Shown piece after piece: positions 35,385 to 42,487 of a stretch of 64,000 nucleotides of DNA (position 1 is the stretch's first letter; each line of letters opens with the position of its first letter). Made by a program: the position numbers and the translations under genes. The notes under the pieces were generated by a model. It made no database searches, was not told where the DNA came from, and worked only from the letters and a program-made list of their open reading frames with translations. The DNA comes from an uncultured Bacteroidia bacterium (GTDB lineage Bacteria > Bacteroidota > Bacteroidia > Bacteroidales > F082), in the NCBI GenBank assembly GCA_902794155.1, contig CADBGN010000003.1:1-64000 (forward strand), given 5' to 3'.

Positions 35385-36053
35385 ATGTTGACGAGTTATC
35401 TTAAATACTTGTTCCGACGCAAGAGCAAATATAAGGTGCATTCGCCCTTTGTGTACGACTTTATGACCAAAGTCTTGTACGACAAAGGACCCAATATTGA
35501 TTATGACACCATGCTGAGAATCAGTCGCTTGTTGGACGGAAAGAGATATGCCACTCGTTCGCGACGGAAAGAAGCGCGATTGCTCTATCGTTTGGTTAAC
35601 TATCTTGAGCCCGAGGCTGTGGTGTCGTTTGGCACACTCTCGGCACTCAATACTACGGCCTTGGCTTTGGGTAACTTGCAAACTAAGGTCTATCTCGACC
35701 ACTCTGCTGACTTCCTTGAAACCATGTACTCAATGGGTGTGGTCAACGTCAACTTGTTGCGTCGTGACAAACCCGAGCAGGAACAATTGGAGCGGCTGAG
35801 TCTTGATTATGTGTTTTTTGGGTTAAATGACTTTGGCGAGGACACGTGGAACAAACTTGAGGAAGCATACGCACAAGCCAACGAGGAGACGGTTCTCATT
35901 TTTGAGGGGATTCATCATTCGAGTCGTACAGAGGAAGCTTGGGAAGCCATTATTGCCGACGAAGACGTCACCTTGAGCATGGATTTGTATTCAGTTGGCA
36001 TTGTTTTCTTCCGTGAAGGCATTGAGAAACAGGATTTTGTACTTAAATATTAA
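35385..36053 (+). CDS. Methyltransferase-like protein of Bacteroidota, degenerate SAM site
   Basis: 222 residues starting 3 bp after the previous stop. The N-terminus LKYLFRRKSKYKVHSPFVYD and the end SMDLYSVGIVFFREGIEKQ match a Bacteroidota group annotated as class I SAM-dependent methyltransferases. The usual Gly-rich SAM loop is replaced by VSFGTLSALNTTALA, so catalytic ability is doubtful. It is followed by the PduO and DUF2795 genes; its partners suggest but do not show a housekeeping role. Confidence 0.65.
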   Translation: MLTSYLKYLFRRKSKYKVHSPFVYDFMTKVLYDKGPNIDYDTMLRISRLLDGKRYATRSRRKEARLLYRLVNYLEPEAVVSFGTLSALNTTALALGNLQTKVYLDHSADFLETMYSMGVVNVNLLRRDKPEQEQLERLSLDYVFFGLNDFGEDTWNKLEEAYAQANEETVLIFEGIHHSSRTEEAWEAIIADEDVTLSMDLYSVGIVFFREGIEKQDFVLKY

Positions 36054-36054
36054 T

Positions 36055-36126
36055 GCTGAATTAGGAATGCGGAATGTTGAATGCTGAATTTTTGAATTTT
36101 TGAATTTTTGAATCTTTGAATTTTAG
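36055..36126. repeat. AT-rich repeat (gaattttt units)
   Basis: Tandem gaatttttgaatttttg units just before the PduO gene. Similar to, though not the same as, the shared leaders before rbfA and rocD. Confidence 0.65.
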
Positions 36127-36687
36127 ATGAAGAATATCACATATACCAAAACTGGTGACGAAGGCAAGACCTCGTTGATAGGAGGCTTGCGCGTCGCGAA
36201 ATATGACGACAGGGTGGAAGCATACGGTACTGTCGATGAGCTGAGTGCTTTCATCGGTGTGCTTTACGACCAGGAAGGCGTCACCGCTGAGATGAAGACC
36301 GTGTTGGATACCGTGCAAAACAAGTTGTTCACCATTGAGTCGCATTTCGCCTTGGACGAGAACTCCGAGGTCAAGAAGATGATCCCTGTGTTGAGTCCTG
36401 ATGATGTGGCCTATTTGGAACATGAAATCGACGTGATGAACGAACAGTTACCCGAATTGAGGAGCTTCGTCATTCCGGGTGGCAATCTCAAAGCGAGTCA
36501 TGCCCATGTGTGTCGTACGGTGTGCCGTCGTGCCGAGCGTCAGGGTTGGCGTTTGGCTGCCCAACATCCCATCGATGCGCTCGATTTGAAGTACCTGAAT
36601 CGATTGTCGGATTACTTCTTTGTTTTGGCAAGATTTTTTGGCTTTTTAGACAAAATTGATGAAAATAACTGGGAATCAAATAAATAA
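36127..36687 (+). CDS. PduO-type cob(I)alamin adenosyltransferase
   Basis: 186 residues. It attaches the adenosyl group of ATP to cob(I)alamin (adenosylcobalamin synthesis). Motifs are TKTGDEGKTSL (nucleotide loop), RVEAYGTVDELSAFIG, CRTVCRRAER and LNRLSDYFFVLAR, all typical of PduO/MMAB. Coenzyme B12 would serve B12-dependent mutases elsewhere; QueG in this window also uses a cobalamin. Confidence 0.93.
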   Translation: MKNITYTKTGDEGKTSLIGGLRVAKYDDRVEAYGTVDELSAFIGVLYDQEGVTAEMKTVLDTVQNKLFTIESHFALDENSEVKKMIPVLSPDDVAYLEHEIDVMNEQLPELRSFVIPGGNLKASHAHVCRTVCRRAERQGWRLAAQHPIDALDLKYLNRLSDYFFVLARFFGFLDKIDENNWESNK

Positions 36688-36715
36688 TTCAACAGTATTT
36701 TAGAATCAAAACCCC

Positions 36716-36745
36716 TTGCCAGTTGAGAAAATACTTGTACTTTTG
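36716..36745 (+). promoter_or_regulatory. Promoter TTG-N19-TACTTTTG
   Basis: TTG at 36716-36718 and TACTTTTG at 36738-36745 are 19 bp apart; 38 bp before the DUF2795 ATG. Confidence 0.6.
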
Positions 36746-36783
36746 CGCCCTCAAAATAGAGTAACACAAAAACAGAAAATACA

Positions 36784-37005
36784 ATGTATTGGACACTAGA
36801 ATTAGCCTCAAAATTGGAAGACGCCCCGTGGCCGGCAACCCGTGACGAGCTGTTGGATTGGGCTTTGCGTACGGGTGCTCAGGAAGAGATCATCGAGAAC
36901 CTTCAGGAAATCGAAGACGAGGGTGAGATCTACGAACGCATAGAAGACCTCTGGCCCGATTATCCTTCGAAGGACGATTTCTTTTTCAACGAGGACGAGT
37001 ACTAA
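36784..37005 (+). CDS. DUF2795 family protein
   Basis: 73 residues, highly conserved in look (MYWTLELASKLEDAPWPATR ... YPSKDDFFFNEDEY) and typical of the short Bacteroidota DUF2795 proteins. Acidic (14 Glu, many Asp), no membrane segment, function unknown. Strong promoter and terminator features flank it, so it is probably a well-expressed monocistronic gene. Confidence 0.9.
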   Translation: MYWTLELASKLEDAPWPATRDELLDWALRTGAQEEIIENLQEIEDEGEIYERIEDLWPDYPSKDDFFFNEDEY

Positions 37006-37038
37006 TTAGCAACTAACTGTAAATCAGTTAAATAAAGA

Positions 37039-37069
37039 AGATTCTTAGGTTGACTAAGAGTCTTTTTTT
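37039..37069 (+). terminator. Intrinsic terminator after DUF2795 gene
   Basis: 10-bp stem AGATTCTTAG / CTAAGAGTCT (one G-U pair), loop GTTGA, then a T-run. Confidence 0.85.
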
Positions 37070-37375
37070 ATGCCTTTTTTGGTCGATTTTGGGCATTTTT
37101 TCGCCCAAAGTTAACCTAAAGTTGTACATAATTACTCCTTTTTTTCTAACAAGATTTTCATTGTTGAATTATATGTTTTGCATGTTTTGAGTCAGAGTAA
37201 TTTTCTGTGCCGTTTTTCGACAATGAAGGCAATTTCTTATCCGGTGTAAGTAAAATTACGTAAAAATCATCGTTCTTGTCATTTTTTTCTTCTGGATTTG
37301 TTTTTTGGCACGCTTTTTGGATTGTTTTATGGCAGAGCAAAAAAACACTATTTAATGAGAATTCAAAATAAAGTG
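37070..37375. other. AT-rich intergenic region without a recognised gene
   Basis: About 300 bp between the DUF2795 terminator and the next promoter. It holds a weak dyad TTGGGC...GCCCAA (about 37088-37108). I see no gene in it. A minus-strand open frame that runs through it continues antisense over the downstream gene and is judged spurious. Confidence 0.6.
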
Positions 37376-37383
37376 TATATTTG
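37376..37383 (+). promoter_or_regulatory. -7 box TATATTTG
   Basis: Match just upstream of the conserved leader (copy 1). The next bases, GCAACTG, also occur at the same place before copy 2. Confidence 0.6.
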
Positions 37384-37395
37384 CAACTGAAAAAT

Positions 37396-37466
37396 AGTAT
37401 AGCGGAAGCCGAAAAGCTCATGAGTAGGCAAAAAATCAAAAGTTGCGCCCGACACGTATTAGGGAT
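37396..37466 (+). ncRNA. Conserved structured 5' leader, copy 1
   Basis: 71 nt, nearly identical to 39307-39379: both begin AGTATAGCGGAAGCCGAAAA and contain GAGTAGGC, AAAAGTTGCGCCCGACAC and AGGGAT. Possible pairings are GCC/GGC enclosing CTC/GAG, and CCC/GGG near the 3' end. It ends 6 bp before an ATG. It is not a family I recognise. Confidence 0.65.
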
Positions 37467-37472
37467 AAAAAA

Positions 37473-37964
37473 ATGAAGAAACTCGTTATGACTTTTGCAA
37501 TCGTTGCCTTCTTGATCGGCGGTCTCTCCCTCAACGCCAGTGCACAAAAGAAGGTTAAAGCCACTAAAAGTAAGGTTGAAATCACACAAGACGAAAAGAA
37601 GCTTGGTAAAGCTCAAGACGAAAAGAAGATTGGTAAAGCTCAAGATGAAAAGAAGATTGGTAAAGCTCAAGATGAAAAGAAGATTGGAAATGCTCAAGGT
37701 GAAAAGAAGATTGGAAATGCTCAAGGTGTGGCCAACTATGACCAGATGCTCAAAGACTTTGAAACCAACATCGACATGTACATTGCTGCTTATGAAAAGG
37801 CCATGAAAGGTACTGCTGATAAGAACGATTTCATGACTTATCAGAAGAAGGCTTTGGCTCTGCAAGCCATGCTGGACAAGGCAAAGGACAAATTGAATCC
37901 AAATCAAGTTGAACAATACATCAAACTTAAAGCCAAATTGGCCGAAGCTCTGAGGAGAAAGTAA
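37473..37964 (+). CDS. Small secreted protein with five 9-residue tandem repeats
   Basis: 163 residues from MKKLVMTFAIVAFLIGGLSLNASAQ (signal peptide). Five tandem DEKKIGKAQ-type units at ~40-84 (27-bp DNA repeats, 37590-37724), followed by a helical Lys/Glu-rich domain (DQMLKDFETNIDMYIAAYEK ... NPNQVEQYIKLKAKLAEALRRK). Its signal peptide, leader RNA and terminator arrangement match those of the gene at 39386, so the two are paralogous units, but the mature proteins differ. Function unknown. Confidence 0.78.
   Translation: MKKLVMTFAIVAFLIGGLSLNASAQKKVKATKSKVEITQDEKKLGKAQDEKKIGKAQDEKKIGKAQDEKKIGNAQGEKKIGNAQGVANYDQMLKDFETNIDMYIAAYEKAMKGTADKNDFMTYQKKALALQAMLDKAKDKLNPNQVEQYIKLKAKLAEALRRK
37590..37724 (+). 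repeat. 27-bp in-frame tandem repeat, five copies
   Basis: Five units of the form GATGAAAAGAAGATTGGTAA..., each encoding nine residues, with substitutions mostly in the first and last units. Copy number could vary between strains. Confidence 0.92.
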
Positions 37965-37986
37965 GCAGTAAAATTGATCGAATTAA

Positions 37987-38023
37987 GAGGGCAAAAGGAA
38001 GGTGTTCCTTTTGTCCTCTTTTT
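37987..38023 (+). terminator. Intrinsic terminator with a 14-bp stem
   Basis: The stem 37987-38000 pairs with 38005-38018 (one G-U pair), loop GGTG, then TTTTT. The longer start for the next gene would lie in this hairpin, so it is rejected. Confidence 0.92.
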
Positions 38024-38067
38024 ATTCATACTTTATCAATCAGAATAAAACTAACCGTCTCAGACGA

Positions 38068-38619
38068 ATGTCTATACCATTAATAAAGAGAATGCGCCTT
38101 GTAGCCCAAATCACCAGAGGGCTTTTTCTGACAGATGCTAAACACTCGCTTTTTGGCCGTTTGTGGCAGCTGTTTTTGCGTTTTACTTGGGAACTACCTC
38201 AAACATTGATTGGCTGGATTTATTCTGTGACGCGTGCACTTGTAGGGCAAGTCGACCGTGTAGATGCTTTTGGCGGCATTACCTTTGTGACGAAAAAAGT
38301 CTTTAAATATAGTATGGGTGTCTCGTTGGGTACATTCGTCGACCTTTGGGCGGCTCCATGGATGTTAGGAGAAGGAAGTCGGTATGTTCTTGGCAATCAA
38401 ATATGCATGCATGAGTTTGGGCATACTATCGATAGCCAGCGTTTCGGGTGGACTTATCTTTTTATTATCGGTCTGCCCAGTTTGATGAGTGCCCACAAGG
38501 GAGACCATAATGTGTTTTGGACCGAAATCCGGGCCAACCGTCATGCTAAACGGTATTTCAGCAAGTATTACAGTATCGCCTGGAATGAGTCGGGCTATCC
38601 GACCGAAAACTATGCATAG
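38068..38619 (+). CDS. Probable membrane-associated protein with HEFGH motif
   Basis: 183 residues from MSIPLIKRMRLV. HEFGHTIDSQRFGW provides an HExxH zincin motif, followed by a hydrophobic segment YLFIIGLPSLM; an earlier stretch (FVDLWAAPWMLGEG) is also hydrophobic. The family is found in Bacteroidota as hypothetical proteins and I cannot name it. It could be a membrane metalloprotease, but only the motif supports this. It follows a strong terminator and has no clear promoter box. Confidence 0.62.
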   Translation: MSIPLIKRMRLVAQITRGLFLTDAKHSLFGRLWQLFLRFTWELPQTLIGWIYSVTRALVGQVDRVDAFGGITFVTKKVFKYSMGVSLGTFVDLWAAPWMLGEGSRYVLGNQICMHEFGHTIDSQRFGWTYLFIIGLPSLMSAHKGDHNVFWTEIRANRHAKRYFSKYYSIAWNESGYPTENYA

Positions 38620-38630
38620 GCATCGTGTTA

Positions 38631-39176
38631 TTAAATCACTCGCTCGTTAACAATTCTCCATTCGCCTGGTTTCAGCGCGTCAAGTGAAATGTTCCCTATC
38701 TTTACTCGAATTAAGCGAAGCGTGGGAAAACCTACCGCGGCGGTCATGTGGCGCACTTGCCGGTTTTTGCCTTCGATGAGGGTAAGACGCACCCAACTGG
38801 TTGGGATATTGGCACGAAAGCGGATGGGTGGCACCCGTTCCCAAAGGTCTTCTGGGGGAACGGCTATCTCGGCTTGGCAAGGTTTGGTGCGGTAGTTTTT
38901 GATGGTTACGCCCTTTTTCAATTGATTGATAGCCTCTTGAGTGATTTGTCCATCCACTTGGGCCAAATAAGTGCGTGGATGTTCAAACTTGGGATCCAGC
39001 AGCTTTTTGATGAGTCTTCCTTCGTCGGTAAGGAGCAAGGCACCTTCACTGTCGTGGTCAAGGCGCCCTGCCGCATACACTCCTTGGGGAAAGCCGAATT
39101 CGTTGAGTGCGCGATGTCCGGATTCTGGAGTGAACTGGCTGAGTACGCCAAATGGTTTGTTGAAAAGAATCACCAT
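38631..39176 (-). CDS. rluE: RluE-like 23S rRNA pseudouridine synthase
   Basis: 181 residues from MVILFNKPFGVLSQF. RsuA/RluB/E/F family with AAGRLDHDSEGALLLTDEG (catalytic Asp in GRLD) and EGKNRQVRHMTAAVGFPTLR. The absence of an S4 domain and the short length fit RluE (23S U2457) more than RluB or RluF. The -7 box at 39204-39211 supports this start over an upstream one. It is convergent with the HEFGH gene. Confidence 0.88.
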   Translation of the reverse strand: MVILFNKPFGVLSQFTPESGHRALNEFGFPQGVYAAGRLDHDSEGALLLTDEGRLIKKLLDPKFEHPRTYLAQVDGQITQEAINQLKKGVTIKNYRTKPCQAEIAVPPEDLWERVPPIRFRANIPTSWVRLTLIEGKNRQVRHMTAAVGFPTLRLIRVKIGNISLDALKPGEWRIVNERVI

Positions 39177-39203
39177 AATTAATCGGCAAAGACAAATCAA
39201 ATG

Positions 39204-39211
39204 CAAAATTA
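39204..39211 (-). promoter_or_regulatory. -7 box (TAATTTTG on minus strand) for rluE
   Basis: TAnnTTTG match 28 bp upstream of the ATG at 39176. Confidence 0.45.
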
Positions 39212-39306
39212 CAATATTTTAATGATTAAAAAAATCGACCTATTGCTCTTTCTGGTATGATTTTTGTAAAATCATAATAAAGATACATACTTGCAACTGG
39301 AATAAG

Positions 39307-39379
39307 AGTATAGCGGAAGCCGAAAAGCTCAAGAGTAGGCACATACATCAAAAGTTGCGCCCGACACTCATTTAGGGAT
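39307..39379 (+). ncRNA. Conserved structured 5' leader, copy 2
   Basis: 73 nt, about 90% identical to copy 1 (37396-37466). In the apical loop AT becomes AA between the kept CTC and GAG. The linker between GGC and AAAAGTTG is longer by about 2 bases. It ends 6 bp before the ATG. Confidence 0.65.
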
Positions 39380-39385
39380 TATACA

Positions 39386-39814
39386 ATGAAGAACTTTATT
39401 ATTACCACAGTAATGGCTCTCTTGATTGGCGGCTTCTCATTAACTGCTAATGCACAAGATAAGAAAACTAAGACAATCGAAAGGAAAAGGGCAAAAACTG
39501 AAAAGCAAGTAAAGATTAAGAGAAATAAGCCGGATTTGGAGCTCGATGTAAACAGGGATTCTATGAAAGCCCAAAATGATGCCGAACAACAAGCCATACA
39601 AGAGAATACCGACGTGTTCAATGAGTTTGTGAAAGCAGTCGACGATTGCGAACTAGAGTACAATAAGGAGCATAAAAAGAATACTCAATTTAATCAGTGT
39701 TTGGAAAAAGCATTGAGGCTGAGTAAAAAGATAAACACAAAAAAGCTGACTGATGCGCAAAAAACCACTTATGAAACGAGCAAGGTCAAACTTAATGGTC
39801 TTCTTAAACGATAG
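39386..39814 (+). CDS. Small secreted Lys-rich protein behind leader copy 2
   Basis: 142 residues. Signal peptide (MKNFIITTVMALLIGGFSLTANAQ) similar to that of the gene at 37473, then a Lys/Glu/Asp/Gln-rich, probably coiled helical chain (TIERKRAKTEKQVKIK ... NGLLKR) with two cysteines (DDCELEY, NQCLEK). Function unknown. Same promoter-leader-gene-terminator unit as at 37376-38023. Confidence 0.75.
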   Translation: MKNFIITTVMALLIGGFSLTANAQDKKTKTIERKRAKTEKQVKIKRNKPDLELDVNRDSMKAQNDAEQQAIQENTDVFNEFVKAVDDCELEYNKEHKKNTQFNQCLEKALRLSKKINTKKLTDAQKTTYETSKVKLNGLLKR

Positions 39815-39853
39815 TAAAGAGAAAAGTAAAAAGGACAATCATACATAAGAGAG

Positions 39854-39884
39854 CAAGGGGATAGTTTTCCTCTTGCTTTTTTTA
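39854..39884 (+). terminator. Intrinsic terminator
   Basis: 9-bp stem GCAAGGGGA / TCCTCTTGC (one G-U pair), loop TAGTTT, then seven T. Confidence 0.85.
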
Positions 39885-39927
39885 TGCTAATTAAAAGCTA
39901 CAAGTTTCATAAATGTGTTCGCCTTTG

Positions 39928-39957
39928 TTGCATTGATAGATAAAATCCGTATCTTTG
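39928..39957 (+). promoter_or_regulatory. Promoter TTG-N19-TATCTTTG
   Basis: TTG at 39928-39930 and TATCTTTG at 39950-39957, 38 bp before the ATG of the acyltransferase fusion. Confidence 0.65.
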
Positions 39958-39995
39958 CAGTTTGAATGATAACTATGCTACGGGCATAAAAGACC

Positions 39996-41783
39996 ATGCG
40001 AAAAGTAGTAACCAATGCGGATTTGAAAAAGGCTTTCGGCTTGAAAGGCTTCTTCGGTACCTGTGTGTCAGGATTGGCCTACGGTTTTCTCCGTCTAGGC
40101 AAAATCAACCGTTTATTCGACGGGGCCGCAGATTATCAAGGCCGTGAGTTTGCGGATCACCTTCTCGAGAACATGGGCATTACCATCGACGTCAGTCCAG
40201 AACAATTGGAGAGCATTCCCAAGGAGGGTGGCTTCGTTATGGTGAGCAACCATCCCTTTGGTGGCATCGAAGGCGTGATGCTCTTGAGTGCCATTGCTAA
40301 GGTGCGTCCCGACTTCAAGCTGATGGCCAACTTCATCTTGGCGCACATCCCGAACCTCAAGGAGTGCTTCTTCTCGGTGAATCCTTTCGAGAAAAACCCA
40401 GAGTGGAAGAGTAGCGTGGGCGGCATCAAAGGTGCCATGCAGCACATCGCCTCAGGTTATGGCTTGGGCGTGTTTCCTGCTGGTGAAGTGTCGCGTTATC
40501 ATGGCCACGATTATCCTGAAGACTTGGCGTGGAGCACGTCAATTGCGCGTATCATCAAGAATGCAGGCGTGCCGGTGATTCCCGCGTTTTGGGATGGCCG
40601 TAACTCGAAGCTTTTCTATTTGGAAGACAAGATTCACCAAATGTTGGGTACGTCTCGTTTGACCAAGGAATTGATCAACAAACACGACCAGTGTTTCAAC
40701 CTGCAAATTGGTAAGCCTATAACACCTGCTGAGATAGCCAATTATGAGAAGCCCGCTGAGCTGGCTGCCTATCTGCGTAGCCGTTCGTACGCCTTGGAGG
40801 CCAATATACCTGCGAAGGCAGCGGAAAAGAAAGAGGCCAATCAGACGGAGATCGATGCTCCTACGGATTTGTCACTCATGTTGGCCGAGTTGGATGCCAT
40901 CCGCGAGAAGTCGTTCCTCTATTCCGCCTCTGACTATGATTGCTATCTGGCCGATTACGAGGATATTCCGAACTTGATGCATGAAATTGCGCGTTTGCGC
41001 GAGGAGACATTCCGCGCCATAGGCGAAGGTACAGGTAGGAATCTCGACCAAGACGAATTTGATAACCATTTCAAGCACTTGATCCTTTGGGACAAGGTGA
41101 AACAGAAGATTGCAGGTTGCTATCGTTTGGGCATTGGCAGCGACATAATTCCAAAGTATGGCATTAAAGGCTTTTATGTCAGCACTTTGGTCAATTTCAA
41201 CGAGGCTTTTATTCCCTATTTGGAACATACCATAGAGTTGGGGCGCTCGTTTGTCGCGCTTGACTATCAAAAAGAGGTGTTGCCTTTAGTGCTTTTGTTG
41301 CGTGGCTTATCGGATGTGGTGGTGCGTTATCCCAACATACAGCATTTCATCGGTCCTGTGAGTATTAGTTCATGGTATCCGAAGTTTTATATGAGCATGA
41401 TCGTAAAGTACGTGACCGAGAAACATCCCGTAAGCGATGAACTTGCTCAAATGGCTACACCAACAACGCCATTCCATGAAGATTTCCTCAAGGTGGATTC
41501 TGATGTGCTGATGCAGGGTAATATGGACAGCATCGATAAGTTCGACAAGTTCATGTTCCGTTTGAGCAATGGTCAATATCGATTGCCCACTTTGTTCAAG
41601 AAATACCTGAAACTGAATGCCAAGTTTTTGTGTTTCAATGTCGACCCCGACTTCAACGACACCCTTGATTCACTTCTTTTCCTTACCTTTACTGACTTCC
41701 CCGAGGACGAGGTGATGCCACTCTTCCGCGACAGTAGCGACGAAGAGAAGGAAATCGTCAGGAAACGTTTCGGATATATTTAA
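39996..41783 (+). CDS. Fused acyltransferase-GNAT protein for aminolipid synthesis (OlsF-like)
   Basis: 595 residues in two parts. The first (~60-275) is a PlsC/OlsA-like acyltransferase with NHPFGGIEG in place of the usual HX4D and VFPAGEVSR as its second block. The second (~290-595) is an OlsB-like GNAT domain (SASDYDCYLADYEDIPNLMHEIARLREETFRAIGEG, IAGCYRLGIGSD, IPYLEHTIELGRSFV). In ornithine- and glycine-lipid synthesis the GNAT half adds a 3-hydroxyacyl chain to the amino acid and the PlsC half adds the second acyl. Bacteroides keeps them as separate genes (glsB, glsA); Serratia and Flavobacterium have the OlsF fusion. Head amino acid unknown. Confidence 0.88.
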   Translation: MRKVVTNADLKKAFGLKGFFGTCVSGLAYGFLRLGKINRLFDGAADYQGREFADHLLENMGITIDVSPEQLESIPKEGGFVMVSNHPFGGIEGVMLLSAIAKVRPDFKLMANFILAHIPNLKECFFSVNPFEKNPEWKSSVGGIKGAMQHIASGYGLGVFPAGEVSRYHGHDYPEDLAWSTSIARIIKNAGVPVIPAFWDGRNSKLFYLEDKIHQMLGTSRLTKELINKHDQCFNLQIGKPITPAEIANYEKPAELAAYLRSRSYALEANIPAKAAEKKEANQTEIDAPTDLSLMLAELDAIREKSFLYSASDYDCYLADYEDIPNLMHEIARLREETFRAIGEGTGRNLDQDEFDNHFKHLILWDKVKQKIAGCYRLGIGSDIIPKYGIKGFYVSTLVNFNEAFIPYLEHTIELGRSFVALDYQKEVLPLVLLLRGLSDVVVRYPNIQHFIGPVSISSWYPKFYMSMIVKYVTEKHPVSDELAQMATPTTPFHEDFLKVDSDVLMQGNMDSIDKFDKFMFRLSNGQYRLPTLFKKYLKLNAKFLCFNVDPDFNDTLDSLLFLTFTDFPEDEVMPLFRDSSDEEKEIVRKRFGYI

Positions 41784-41787
41784 TTCT

Positions 41788-41919
41788 CACGCAGAAACTG
41801 GTTTTTATTTCACGCAGAAATCGTAGATTCAACGAAGTTAATCCGCTGAATTCGCAGAACAGTTCAAACGCAATCTAGGCGCCGCTTTGCGCTTCATATA
41901 GTTCTGCGCATTCTGCGTG
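41788..41919. repeat. CACGCAGAA...TTCTGCGTG inverted repeat
   Basis: CACGCAGAA occurs at 41788 and 41811, and TTCTGCGCATTCTGCGTG ends the region. The middle holds further CGCAGAA-like pieces. It fills the gap between the convergent acyltransferase and rsmD genes. Confidence 0.75.
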
Positions 41920-41929
41920 CTACAAAATA

Positions 41930-42487
41930 TCATTCCTCTGATTCTTCCTCAATGGTTTGTGCGAAGAAGCTGAAGTTCACTTTGCCGTAATGCCTTTGCT
42001 CCATGAAATGGGGATGCTCCTCAAAATTTTGGTATTTATCATGCTCTAGAACAAACATGCCACCTTCACGCAATAAGTTGTTGTCGAAGATGAGTTGCAC
42101 CAAAGTTTCGTAGTGCTCACAGTCGTATGGCGGGTCGGCAAAAATGAGGTCGTATTGTATCTTGTGCTTTTCGAGAAAACGGAACACATCGGAGCGGACT
42201 ACGAGCAATTCTTTCATGTTGAGCTTGTTAGCTGTCTCACGGATGAACTTTACGCAGCCAAAGTCTTGGTCGACCGAAACTACTTTAGGGCAGCCCCTTG
42301 AGACCAACTCGTAAGAAATGTTGCCCGTGCCAGCAAACAAATCCATAGCCTCGGTTTCCTCGAAGTCGAAGTGGTTCTCGATGATGTTGAACAAGCTTTC
42401 CTTGGCCATGTCGGTTGTGGGGCGTACAGGTAGATTGGTGGGCGCCATGATCTGCCTCCTTTGGTATCTTCCTCGTATGATTCTCAT
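41930..42487 (-). CDS. rsmD: 16S rRNA (guanine966-N2)-methyltransferase RsmD
   Basis: 185 residues. The SAM loop is DLFAGTGNISYELV and the catalytic motif FADPPYD (the DPPY form of N/DPPY). The start RIIRGRYQRRQI and RPTTDMAKESLFN are typical of RsmD. Its ATG overlaps the stop of DUF3822 by 4 bp (ATGA), a pairing seen across Bacteroidota. Confidence 0.94.
   Translation of the reverse strand: MRIIRGRYQRRQIMAPTNLPVRPTTDMAKESLFNIIENHFDFEETEAMDLFAGTGNISYELVSRGCPKVVSVDQDFGCVKFIRETANKLNMKELLVVRSDVFRFLEKHKIQYDLIFADPPYDCEHYETLVQLIFDNNLLREGGMFVLEHDKYQNFEEHPHFMEQRHYGKVNFSFFAQTIEEESEE

Noticed and set aside
37590..37724. CRISPR-like tandem repeats
   Set aside because: Units are contiguous (no spacers), in frame with a signal-peptide protein, and no cas genes are near.
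37158..37916. Minus-strand frame with FTNLLF repeats
   Set aside because: It is the antisense image of the 27-bp repeats and of the leader RNA; the plus strand has promoter, signal peptide and terminator.
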